In this document: positions 7,044 through 14,400 of the stretch, in pieces
Layout of the letters: the number at the start of each line of letters is the position of its first letter
Position numbering within the stretch: position 1 is the first letter of the stretch
Assembly (NCBI GenBank): GCA_045113695.1
Contig: JBGUJG010000006.1
Span: 1-17,164 of the forward strand
DNA from: UBA4246 sp045113695
GTDB lineage: Bacteria; Bacillota; Clostridia; Christensenellales; Aristaeellaceae
Length of the DNA stretch: 17,164 nt
Direction: 5' to 3'
Program-made: the position numbers and the translations under genes
Notes under the pieces: generated by a model
Told to the model about the DNA's origin: nothing
Database searches by the model: none
The model's input: only the letters and a program-made list of their open reading frames with translations

Positions 7044-8495
7044 TTACCAGCTGTCCACCCATTGCATATCGGGCGTTTCCTGTTCTTCGCCGGTCCACCA
7101 GCTGTCGATCGGTGTCGGATCGACCCACTCCTGAGTCACATTGTTTTCCTCCGGAGCAGGTTGGGAAGGTTCCTCGAAGGGAACCCATTCCTCGCTGACG
7201 GCAGGCGTCTGCGGGGCAGCTTCCGGAGTTGTCTGCGCTTCCGGCAGGGTAAAACCGTCATAATCCACCCATTCCTGCTGCATGACGCCTTCCGGCTCGG
7301 ACGTCGGCTGGGGGACAAACCCGGCTTTGACGATGCCGGTCATGGCTTCCACCACGGTTCCGCTGTAAGAACCCGTCCCGGTCACGCGAACGTAAAGGAC
7401 ATGGCCGACGTCGGTCGCCTGAACCGTGTAACGATTGCCGGTCGTCAGCAGGACGTTGTCGTCCCGATACCAGACAGCGGTGAACGTGGCCGTATTCGGA
7501 GCGACGATCACCGTCACCATTTCACCGACCTTCGGGTTGTTCGAAGTCAGCCGCACAGAGGTGATGCCATAACCCGGGAACTGGTTTCCGCCGGTGGGAG
7601 ACGGATAGGAACCGGGATCCGGATCCACGTAGAAAGGTTCCGCGCTCGGATCGGGGTAATAGACGGTCCCGGGATTCGAGGGCACAGCCGTAGGCTTCCT
7701 GGTGGTGACGTACACAGACTGTACGTAGCCTTCCAGACCGTCCACCAGAATCCTGGCCCAGCCGCTTTCCATGCCCAGCACAGTGACCCGGGTACCGACC
7801 GGATACGAAGCAATATACTGGAAATTCATGCTGGCGTCCCGGCGCAGGTAGATATCCCGCCCGTTGTCCGTCACCAGATAAGCGGTGTACTGAGACGGCC
7901 TGACCGTCGGCACCGGTACGAAAGGCCCGGCTGTCGGAATTACGGGAGAATAGGAAGTGGTGATGTATTGACTCATCATGTAGCCTTCCTGGCTGCCGAT
8001 CCGCACATAGGACCACCCGCTGTTGCTGCGTTTCAGCACGGTGAGCCGGCGGCCGACCGGATAAAGGCCCAGGACGTTGTAGCTGTTGACGACCGGATTG
8101 CGGCGCAGCCGGACGCCCTTTCCGTTGGCGCTGGTCACATAGGCGGTATAATTCACATCATACCAGCTCCCAGAAGTCGGATAAGTCGGATAAACCGGAC
8201 GGGTCGGGACGATATAGCCCGGAGAAGCGGACCCAGAGATATTCAGATACCGCTGATCCATATAACCCAGGCGCTGGTCCGGCGTGATCACCTGGCACCA
8301 CCCGCCGGACTGCGACAGGATGGTAACGACCGTACCGTTCGGATAGCTGGTGATGACATAAGCCTGGTAGCTGGGCTGTGCCCTGAGCCGAAGCCAGCCC
8401 CCCCTCACCGTGCCGTATTTAGCCGCGGACGCAGGACTGACCCAGAGCAGGCAGACCAGAATTACCGCGAGTGTGAATGAAAATAACCGTTTCAT
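7044..8495 (-). CDS. Secreted protein with three SH3b repeats and an Ig-like domain
   Basis: 483 residues beginning with a Sec signal peptide (K2-R3, hydrophobic 4-20, cleavage near ASA at 22-24). Three bacterial SH3 domains follow at about 26-86, 117-180 and 203-266, each with the L-R-x-x-P/A-S...V-G...V-L...GW...G-Y pattern. Proline/tyrosine-rich linkers separate them. An Ig-like beta domain occupies about 309-391 (AVWYRDD..., VRVTGTGSYSGT). The C-terminal 75 residues are acidic/proline-rich with four W-V motifs at 409, 437, 457 and 479. SH3b domains commonly bind cell-wall peptides; no catalytic domain is present, so an adhesive, scaffold or wall-sensing role is inferred. The start was chosen by the signal peptide: an upstream in-frame ATG at 8606 lies before the likely transcription start. 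Confidence 0.85.
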   Translation of the reverse strand: MKRLFSFTLAVILVCLLWVSPASAAKYGTVRGGWLRLRAQPSYQAYVITSYPNGTVVTILSQSGGWCQVITPDQRLGYMDQRYLNISGSASPGYIVPTRPVYPTYPTSGSWYDVNYTAYVTSANGKGVRLRRNPVVNSYNVLGLYPVGRRLTVLKRSNSGWSYVRIGSQEGYMMSQYITTSYSPVIPTAGPFVPVPTVRPSQYTAYLVTDNGRDIYLRRDASMNFQYIASYPVGTRVTVLGMESGWARILVDGLEGYVQSVYVTTRKPTAVPSNPGTVYYPDPSAEPFYVDPDPGSYPSPTGGNQFPGYGITSVRLTSNNPKVGEMVTVIVAPNTATFTAVWYRDDNVLLTTGNRYTVQATDVGHVLYVRVTGTGSYSGTVVEAMTGIVKAGFVPQPTSEPEGVMQQEWVDYDGFTLPEAQTTPEAAPQTPAVSEEWVPFEEPSQPAPEENNVTQEWVDPTPIDSWWTGEEQETPDMQWVDSW

Positions 8496-8590
8496 GCCGA
8501 ATGACCGCTGCCCGGCGGCAGCGTTCCTCCTCCTCTTCAGGCAGACGAAATCATGAACAAAGAAGGAAAGAAGTCTCCTGAAGCATTTTC
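8496..8590 (-). promoter_or_regulatory. Unusual 5' leader of the SH3b gene with remote Shine-Dalgarno
   Basis: GGAGGAGG (8526-8533) is the only good ribosome site, but it lies 30 bases before ATG 8493-8495. Between them is a six-pair hairpin GCTGCC/GGCAGC (8507-8522), which would shorten the effective spacing to about 14 bases. Further upstream, CTTCAGG/CCTGAAG (8577-8583 and 8535-8541) can pair and place a stem right next to the Shine-Dalgarno. The pairings are seen in the sequence; a regulatory role is inference. Confidence 0.4.
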
Positions 8591-8597
8591 CGGTTTT

Positions 8598-8626
8598 ATT
8601 ATACACAGTTTTTTTCTTTTTGTGGA
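8598..8626 (-). promoter_or_regulatory. Promoter of the SH3b gene
   Basis: On the minus strand TCCACA (8621-8626) and a perfect TATAAT (8598-8603) are 17 bases apart within an AT-rich block. Transcription would begin near 8590, giving a leader of about 95 bases. Confidence 0.65.
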
Positions 8627-8668
8627 GGGGTGTTTTCTAACATTTACATAAATCTTTTCAAAAAATGC

Positions 8669-8687
8669 TCACAATTTGTTCACAATT
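8669..8687 (-). repeat. Direct repeat AATTGTGA, one helical turn apart
   Basis: AATTGTGA occurs twice (8680-8687 and 8669-8676), 11 bases centre to centre, about 45-60 bases upstream of the SH3b -35 box. Spacing by one DNA turn is what a dimeric regulator bound to one face would use, but no regulator is identified. Confidence 0.3.
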
Positions 8688-8708
8688 GTAAAAACCGTGC
8701 CACCACGA

Positions 8709-8740
8709 AAAACGCCATGCCGGCTTTGCCGGCATGGCGC
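8709..8740 (-). terminator. Rho-independent terminator of the PFOR gene
   Basis: A twelve-pair perfect stem CGCCATGCCGGC/GCCGGCATGGCG with a three-base loop is followed on the minus strand by TTTTT. It lies 18 bases after the PFOR stop. Confidence 0.9.
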
Positions 8741-8758
8741 TGAGTTGTTTAATTCGGA

Positions 8759-11700
8759 TTATTCCTGAGCGGCCAGCTTCTTGTAGGAAGCGAGACGGAC
8801 CTTGGCGTCCTCTTCCTGCTGCACGAAGAGCTTCGCGGCAGCATCCGGGAACTGCTGGGCCAGAGAAGTGTAGCGCACTTCGCCCTTCAGGAACTCCTGA
8901 TAATCGCCGGTCGGATCCTTGCTGTCGACAGTCATCGGGTTCTTGCCGGCTTCCGCCAGTTCGGGGTTGTAGCGGTACAGCTGCCAGTAGCCGCACTCCA
9001 CAGCCTTCTTGATTTCAGCCTGGGCTTTGCCCATGCCGCCCTTGGCCCTGAGGCCGTGGTTGATGCAGGGAGCGTAAGCAATGATCAGGGACGGGCCGTG
9101 ATAGGCTTCGGCTTCGATCATGGCTTTCAGTACCTGGGCCGGGTTGGACATGGCGACCTGCGCGACGTACACGTAGCCGTAGCTCATGGCCATCATGCCG
9201 AGGTCCTTCTTCTTGGTGCGCTTGCCGGCGGCGGCGAACTTCGCCACGGAGCCGGTGGGCGTCGCCTTGGAGGCCTGGCCGCCGGTGTTGGAGTACACTT
9301 CGGTGTCGAGTACCAGAATGTTGACATCCTGGTTCTGGGCCAGCACATGGTCCACACCGCCGTATCCGATATCATAGGCCCAGCCGTCGCCACCGAAGAT
9401 CCAGATGGACTTCTTGGTCAGCAGGTCCTTGTTCGCCAGGATGTAGGCGCGGTATTCGCAGCCGTCCGTCTTGGGCTCCAGCAGGGCAACCAGCTTATCG
9501 CCGGCCTTGCGGCTGCCTTCGGCGTCGTCCATGTTCTCCAGCCATTCCTTGCAGGCGGCAACGATTTCTTCGTTCTTGCCCACTTCGGTCACCTTGGTGA
9601 TGACTTCAGCCAGCTTGGCGCGGCGCTGGGTCACGGCCAGATTCATACCGAAGCCAAACTCGGCGTTGTCTTCGAACAGGGAGTTGGACCAGGCGGGACC
9701 GAAGCCCTTTTCGTTGGTGGTGTAGGGGCAGGTCGGAGCGGAGCCGCCGTAGATGGAAGAGCAGCCGGTGGCGTTCGCGATGATCATCCTGTCGCCGAAC
9801 AACTGGGTGACCAGCTTGACGTACGGGGTCTCGCCGCAGCCCGCGCAGGCGCCGGAGAACTCGAAGAGAGGCTTGAGGGCCTGGCTGTTCTTGACGGTGG
9901 ACTTGTTGGTGATCTTGTCAGCCACTTCGGGTACGGTCATCGCATACTCCCAGTTGGCTTCCTGGCCGCGCTGGCTGTCCAGCGGCTTGAGGATCAGGGC
10001 TTCCTTGCCCTCTTTGCCCTTGAGCGGGCAGACGTCGACGCAGTTGCCGCAGCCGGTGCAGTCGAGCGGACTGATCTGCAGGCGGTACTTCATGCCCTTG
10101 AACTCGGCACCCGTGGCCGCCTTAGTCTCAAAGGAAGCGGGGGTTTCGGCGTCGCCGGCCACGTAAATGGGACGGATCGCGGCGTGCGGGCAGACGATGG
10201 AGCAGGTTCCGCACTGGATGCAGTTAGCAATCTGCCACTCGGGCACAGACACGGCGATACCGCGCTTTTCGAACTTGGTGGTTCCGGTGGGCACGATGCC
10301 GCGCGGGTCGAGCATGCTGACGGGCAGGTTGTTGCCTTCCTGCTTGAGCACGGGATCAATGAAGGTGTTGAAATATTCGGTCGCGCCGGCAACCTTGACC
10401 GGTACGGCGCCTTCCGTGGTGGTGGCCCAGGATTCGGGGATCTTCACTTCCACCAGGCCCTCCAGCGCGGCGTCGATGGCGGCAAAGTTCATGTTGACGA
10501 CATCCTGACCCTTCTTGCCGTAGGAAGCAACGACCTTTTCCTTCATGTACTTGTCGGCATCCTCGTAGGGGATGATGTTGGCGAGCTTGAAGAAGGCAGC
10601 CTGCATGGTGGTGTTGGTGCGGCCGCGCATGCCGACCTTGATGGCCAGGTCGATCGCGTTGATGATGTAGAACTTCGCGTGCTTCTTCGCCAGCTGGTTC
10701 TTCATCTTCGCGGGCAGGCGCTCGTCAAGCTCTTCGGGAGTCCACTGGCAGTTCAGCAGGAAGGTGCCGCCGTCGCGCAGATCCTTGGCCATGTCGTACA
10801 TGGTGACATAGGCGGGGTTGGAACAGGCGATAAAGTCCGCCACATCGATCAGATACGGGCTCTGGATCGGGGTATCGCCGAAGCGCAGATGGCTGACGGT
10901 CAGACCGCCGGACTTCTTGGAATCATAGAAGAAGTAAGCCTGCGCATACTTATCGGTATGGTCGCCGATGATCTTGATGGAGTTCTTGTTGGCGCCGACG
11001 GTGCCGTCGGAACCAAGGCCGTAGAACATGCAGGCGGAGGTGCCGGCAGGAGCGGCGGCAAAGGTTTCGCCCAGCTTCAGGGAGGTGTTCGTCACATCAT
11101 CCACGATGCCGACGGTGAAGTGGTTCTTCATTTCGCCGTCCAGGTTGTCAAACACAGCCTTGACCATGGTGGGCGTGAATTCCTTGCTGCCCAGACCATA
11201 ACGGCCGCCGACCACCTTGACATCGCTGCGGCCGCCCTCGACGAGCGCGGACACGATATCCAGGTACAGGGGCTCGCCCAGGGAGCCGGATTCCTTCACG
11301 CGGTCCAGCACGGCGACCTTCTTGACGGAAGCGGGCAGGGCCTTGATGAAATACTCGACGGAGAAGGGGCGGTACAGGCGGACCTTCAGGACGCCGACCT
11401 TTTCGCCCATCTCGCGGAGCTTGTTGACTGTCTCGTGCGCGACGTCGCAGCCGGAGCCCATGGCGATGATGACCTTTTCGGCATCCGGAGCGCCTTCGTA
11501 CTGGAAGGGCTCATAGTGGCGGCCGGTCAGTTTCTCCACGTCGGCCATGGTTTCAGCGACGATGCGCGGAACTTCGAGATAGAACTTGTTGGCGGCTTCA
11601 CGGCCCTGGAAGTAAATGTCGCTGTTCTGCGCGGTACCGGCCTGATGCGGATGTTCGGGGTTCAGGGCGCGGGCGCGGAACTCGTCGATCTTGTCCCACG

Positions 11701-12292
11701 GCACGATGGACTTGAGTTCTTCGTAGCAGTTCTTGTCGTTGACGGCGTCGATCTTCTGAATTTCGTGGCTGGTGCGGAAGCCGTCGAAGAAATGCAGGAA
11801 GGGAACGGAGCTCTTGAGGGTAGCCAGGTGGGCCACCAGCGCAAGGTCATGCGCTTCCTGTACGGAGTTGCTGGCCAGCATCGCAAAGCCGGTCTGACGG
11901 CAGGCCATGACGTCGCTGTGATCACCGAAAATGTTCAGCGCGTGATAGGCCAGGGCGCGGGCGCTCACATGGAAAACGGAAGGAGTCAGCTCGCCCGAAA
12001 TCTTGTACATATTCGGGATCATCAGCAGCAGACCCTGGGAAGCCGTGAAGGTGGTGGTCAGGGCGCCGGCGGACAGAGAGCCGTGCACAGCGCCGGCCGC
12101 ACCGGCTTCAGACTGCATTTCCTGAATCCTGACGGTCTGGCCAAAGAGATTCTGGCGGTTTTCCGCCGCCCAGACGTCCGCCACTTCCGCCATCGGGGAA
12201 GAAGGCGTGATCGGGTAGATCGCTGCCACGTCGCTGAACGCATATGCGACGTGGCTGACGGCAGTGTTGCCATCAACGGTGATCTTCTTCAT
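8759..12292 (-). CDS. nifJ: Pyruvate:ferredoxin (flavodoxin) oxidoreductase, single chain
   Basis: 1177-residue homodimer-type PFOR that converts pyruvate plus CoA to acetyl-CoA, CO2 and reduced ferredoxin, the main pyruvate-splitting step of anaerobic fermenters. The N-terminal pyruvate/TPP domain shows YPITPSSPMAE (26-36), E62 and R112 at positions expected for the catalytic Glu and substrate-contacting Arg. A ferredoxin domain carries two 4Fe-4S motifs, CIQCGTCSIVCP near 690 and CTGCGNCVDVCP near 745. The proximal-cluster cysteines begin at CAGCGE near 815, and the TPP-binding GDGWAYDIGYGG is near 967. Length equals the usual 1170-1190. Start is secure: AAAGGAGG seven bases before ATG. With a near-consensus promoter, a strong RBS and a strong terminator, it looks like a monocistronic, highly expressed gene. 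Confidence 0.97.
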   Translation of the reverse strand: MKKITVDGNTAVSHVAYAFSDVAAIYPITPSSPMAEVADVWAAENRQNLFGQTVRIQEMQSEAGAAGAVHGSLSAGALTTTFTASQGLLLMIPNMYKISGELTPSVFHVSARALAYHALNIFGDHSDVMACRQTGFAMLASNSVQEAHDLALVAHLATLKSSVPFLHFFDGFRTSHEIQKIDAVNDKNCYEELKSIVPWDKIDEFRARALNPEHPHQAGTAQNSDIYFQGREAANKFYLEVPRIVAETMADVEKLTGRHYEPFQYEGAPDAEKVIIAMGSGCDVAHETVNKLREMGEKVGVLKVRLYRPFSVEYFIKALPASVKKVAVLDRVKESGSLGEPLYLDIVSALVEGGRSDVKVVGGRYGLGSKEFTPTMVKAVFDNLDGEMKNHFTVGIVDDVTNTSLKLGETFAAAPAGTSACMFYGLGSDGTVGANKNSIKIIGDHTDKYAQAYFFYDSKKSGGLTVSHLRFGDTPIQSPYLIDVADFIACSNPAYVTMYDMAKDLRDGGTFLLNCQWTPEELDERLPAKMKNQLAKKHAKFYIINAIDLAIKVGMRGRTNTTMQAAFFKLANIIPYEDADKYMKEKVVASYGKKGQDVVNMNFAAIDAALEGLVEVKIPESWATTTEGAVPVKVAGATEYFNTFIDPVLKQEGNNLPVSMLDPRGIVPTGTTKFEKRGIAVSVPEWQIANCIQCGTCSIVCPHAAIRPIYVAGDAETPASFETKAATGAEFKGMKYRLQISPLDCTGCGNCVDVCPLKGKEGKEALILKPLDSQRGQEANWEYAMTVPEVADKITNKSTVKNSQALKPLFEFSGACAGCGETPYVKLVTQLFGDRMIIANATGCSSIYGGSAPTCPYTTNEKGFGPAWSNSLFEDNAEFGFGMNLAVTQRRAKLAEVITKVTEVGKNEEIVAACKEWLENMDDAEGSRKAGDKLVALLEPKTDGCEYRAYILANKDLLTKKSIWIFGGDGWAYDIGYGGVDHVLAQNQDVNILVLDTEVYSNTGGQASKATPTGSVAKFAAAGKRTKKKDLGMMAMSYGYVYVAQVAMSNPAQVLKAMIEAEAYHGPSLIIAYAPCINHGLRAKGGMGKAQAEIKKAVECGYWQLYRYNPELAEAGKNPMTVDSKDPTGDYQEFLKGEVRYTSLAQQFPDAAAKLFVQQEEDAKVRLASYKKLAAQE

Positions 12293-12388
12293 TGGGGTTC
12301 CTCCTTTGAAACACTCAGTTCCTTGCGTATGAAACGCCGAAGGGATGTTAAAAAACGATCCCCATTTCAGCGCTGTCTCCAGTTATTT

Positions 12389-12418
12389 ATTATACAAACC
12401 ATAGGTGATGTTTGTCAA
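12389..12418 (-). promoter_or_regulatory. Consensus promoter of the PFOR gene
   Basis: On the minus strand TTGACA (12413-12418) and TATAAT (12389-12394) are both perfect, 18 bases apart. Transcription should start near 12382, giving a leader of about 90 bases that ends in the AAAGGAGG ribosome site. Confidence 0.85.
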
Positions 12419-12428
12419 GCTTCATTCA

Positions 12429-12457
12429 GCGGAAAAACGCGGCCCCGGTTTTTCCGC
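12429..12457 (-). terminator. Terminator of the Pr6Pr-type gene
   Basis: Ten perfect pairs GCGGAAAAAC/GTTTTTCCGC begin three bases after the stop codon at 12460-12462. Within the stem a GC core is followed by TTTTT, so it can act as an intrinsic terminator in either direction and insulates the PFOR promoter. Confidence 0.65.
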
Positions 12458-12459
12458 AA

Positions 12460-13161
12460 TCAAGGGTATTTCCGGATTCTTTCCAGCAAAGCGAGATACC
12501 CGTATCCGACGGCCAGCAGGAAGACAAAGATCGCCAGGATCCACCAGACGCAGCCCATATACGGCAGGCCTTCGGTAAAGCCGAACGCGCCGGCTGGGCT
12601 CCCCCAGTTCAGGAAGAAATACGGGTATTGGACGCCGTCCGAGAATTCCCAGCCGGCGGCGTATCCGATGCCGGCATAGACGGCATAGGCAAGCGGCGGC
12701 AGGAGGCCCAGGAAAACGGTTTTCCTTTTGAGGCTGACGCCTGCCCCCGACACGAAGAAATCTGCGACGGCGGCAATCGGAACGACGACATGGGTCAGCA
12801 CGTTGGCAGGCGACCAGGCGTGTCCGCCCAGCACCGGAGCGAGCACCAGGCAGAACACCAGCCCCGTCAGGGTGATCGAAACAGCCCCCATAAACTGTAC
12901 CGTCAGCCACCGTCCCTGCGCTTTTCCACGGTTCATCAGCCATGCGCCGATGACGGAAATGATTGCGACGGCGATGTTCGACTGGATCGTAAAATACATG
13001 AACACCCGGCTGCCGCCCATGAAAGATCGTCTGCCGGCGACGGCGCTCATAACGATCCCGACGGCGGCCGAAACCGCCACAATGCATTTGAGAAGATAAG
13101 AGACCGCACGAAGGCCGGAAGACGGTCCGGCTGACTGCCGGTTATGCTGGCGATTCATCAT
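12460..13161 (-). CDS. Pr6Pr-family six-helix membrane protein
   Basis: 233-residue integral membrane protein with six hydrophobic segments and the FTIQSN motif in the second helix (around residue 58), the hallmark of the bacterial Pr6Pr (FAR-17a/AIG1-like) family. Eukaryotic relatives hydrolyse fatty acid esters of hydroxy fatty acids using a conserved Thr and His; THVVVPIAAVADFF in the fourth segment contains a candidate His. Activity in bacteria is not established, so function is inference. The start at ATG 13159-13161 follows GGGGATG; longer in-frame starts would extend into the alanine dehydrogenase gene. It lies 41 bases downstream of alanine dehydrogenase on the same strand and is followed directly by a terminator, so the two may share a transcript. 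Confidence 0.82.
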   Translation of the reverse strand: MMNRQHNRQSAGPSSGLRAVSYLLKCIVAVSAAVGIVMSAVAGRRSFMGGSRVFMYFTIQSNIAVAIISVIGAWLMNRGKAQGRWLTVQFMGAVSITLTGLVFCLVLAPVLGGHAWSPANVLTHVVVPIAAVADFFVSGAGVSLKRKTVFLGLLPPLAYAVYAGIGYAAGWEFSDGVQYPYFFLNWGSPAGAFGFTEGLPYMGCVWWILAIFVFLLAVGYGYLALLERIRKYP

Positions 13162-13202
13162 AACATCCCCAGAATCCGAATGATTCAGTTTCCCAAACCC
13201 GT

Positions 13203-14330
13203 TTACTGCTCTGCCGGGGACACGATGGACAGAATGTCCGTCCACTCATATCCATGAGCTGACGCAACGTTCCGGTTGGTCAGCTTTCCTTCGTAGCAGT
13301 TGACACCCAGGCAGATGGCGCTGCTGTTTCTGCAGGCTTCTTCCAGCCCGGCGCGGGCGATCTGCAGGCCGTAGCGGAGCGTGGCGTTGGTCAGCGCGAT
13401 GGTGCTCGTACGCGGCACCGCGCCGGGCATATTGCCGACGCAGTAATGGACGACGCCTTCCTCGATGTACACCGGATCGTCGTGCGTCGTCACCCGGCTG
13501 CTTTCCCCGCAACCGCCCTGGTCGATCGCGACGTCCACGAAAACCGCGCCGTTTTTCATTTCCGGCAGATACTTCCGCTTGAACAGCTTCGGGGTGGAAC
13601 CGCCGGGGATCAGGACGGAGCCGATCACCAGATCCGCCTCCCGGACGGATTTTTCGATGTTGGAATCCGAGGAATACAGGGTCTGGATATGGGCGCCGAA
13701 CATATTGTCCAATTCTTCGAGGCGCTTGAGGTTCACGTCCAGGATGGTCACGTTCGCGCCCATGCCGACGGCGATCTTGCAGGCGTTCATGCCCACCGTG
13801 CCGCCGCCCAGGATAACCACGTTGGCTTTCGGCGTACCCGGAACGCCTGCCAGCAGGATGCCTTCCCCGCCGAAGCGCTTTTCCAGGTATTTCGCGCCCT
13901 CCTGGATGGAGAGCCGGCCGGCAATCTGGGACATCGGGGCCAGGCAGGGAAGGGAACGGTCCGCTTCCTGGATCGTCTCATAGGCGACCGCCTTGACTTT
14001 CCCAGCCAGCAGAGCGTCCATCTGCTGCTTGTCCGCCGCCAGATGGAGGTAGGTATACAGGATCAGCCCGTCATGGAACAGCGGGTATTCCTCTTCGAGC
14101 GGTTCCTTGACCTTGATCATCATGTCCACCAGGTGCCAGACGTCCGCCGCGTTGTCGATCAGGCTGGCCCCGGCGTCCACATACTCATTATCCGTAAATC
14201 CGGAGCCCAGGCCGGCGCCCTTTTCCATGTACACATGATGGCCGGCAGCCACATAAGCGCGCACGTTGTCCGGTGTCAGACCCACACGGTACTCGTTGTT
14301 CTTGATCTCTTTGACACAGCCGATTTTCAT
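13203..14330 (-). CDS. ald: Alanine dehydrogenase
   Basis: 375-residue NAD-dependent L-alanine dehydrogenase, interconverting alanine with pyruvate, ammonia and NADH. Residues known to act in the family are at their canonical numbers: R15, K75 (in KVKEP), H96 (in YLHLAAD) and D270 (in VAIDQGG). The Rossmann nucleotide site is GGGTVG (175-180) with D198 binding the ribose. PGAVPRTSTIALTNAT near the C-terminus is also typical. ATG 14328-14330 is chosen because GGAGG lies eight bases upstream; a start five codons earlier would overlap that site. A stem-loop at 14360-14400 separates it from the caspase gene. Together with PFOR it places pyruvate metabolism at the centre of this part of the window. 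Confidence 0.96.
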   Translation of the reverse strand: MKIGCVKEIKNNEYRVGLTPDNVRAYVAAGHHVYMEKGAGLGSGFTDNEYVDAGASLIDNAADVWHLVDMMIKVKEPLEEEYPLFHDGLILYTYLHLAADKQQMDALLAGKVKAVAYETIQEADRSLPCLAPMSQIAGRLSIQEGAKYLEKRFGGEGILLAGVPGTPKANVVILGGGTVGMNACKIAVGMGANVTILDVNLKRLEELDNMFGAHIQTLYSSDSNIEKSVREADLVIGSVLIPGGSTPKLFKRKYLPEMKNGAVFVDVAIDQGGCGESSRVTTHDDPVYIEEGVVHYCVGNMPGAVPRTSTIALTNATLRYGLQIARAGLEEACRNSSAICLGVNCYEGKLTNRNVASAHGYEWTDILSIVSPAEQ

Positions 14331-14338
14331 GTTCAATT

Positions 14339-14343
14339 CCTCC
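14339..14343 (-). promoter_or_regulatory. Shine-Dalgarno deciding the ald start
   Basis: GGAGG lies eight bases before ATG 14328-14330. The alternative in-frame start at 14345 would place this site inside the coding region. Confidence 0.85.
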
Positions 14344-14359
14344 AAATCATTTATCGCTC

Positions 14360-14400
14360 AGATAAGGCCCGGCAGTGCTTCCTTTTCAGCCGGCTTATCT
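14360..14400 (-). terminator. Hairpin overlapping the caspase-gene stop, possible terminator or attenuator
   Basis: AGATAAGCCGGC can pair with GCCGGGCCTTATCT (12 pairs with a two-base bulge, loop of about 15 bases). The stem includes the stop codon of the caspase-like gene and ends about 16 bases before the ald Shine-Dalgarno. No T-run follows on the minus strand, so full termination is doubtful. Confidence 0.38.

Noticed and set aside
6978..8480. A 500-codon plus-strand open frame opposite the SH3b gene
   Set aside because: The minus frame has a signal peptide and three repeated domains; the plus frame has Arg/His/Gly-rich low-complexity content and no ribosome site.
8496..8758. A small gene or CRISPR-like repeats in the AT-rich spacer
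   Set aside because: Only a promoter, an 8-base direct repeat and the PFOR terminator are visible; no spaced repeat series and no small frame with a ribosome site.
9056..12679. A 1207-codon open frame on the plus strand opposite the PFOR gene
   Set aside because: It is exactly antisense to an unmistakable PFOR gene. Its translation is rich in Gly/Val/His/Gln with no domain, and arises because the sense gene avoids the codons that would give antisense stops (strong GC-ending codon bias).
12412..13134. A plus-strand open frame opposite the Pr6Pr-type gene
   Set aside because: The minus frame shows six hydrophobic helices and the FTIQSN motif; the plus product is charged low-complexity sequence and starts inside the terminator/promoter region of PFOR.
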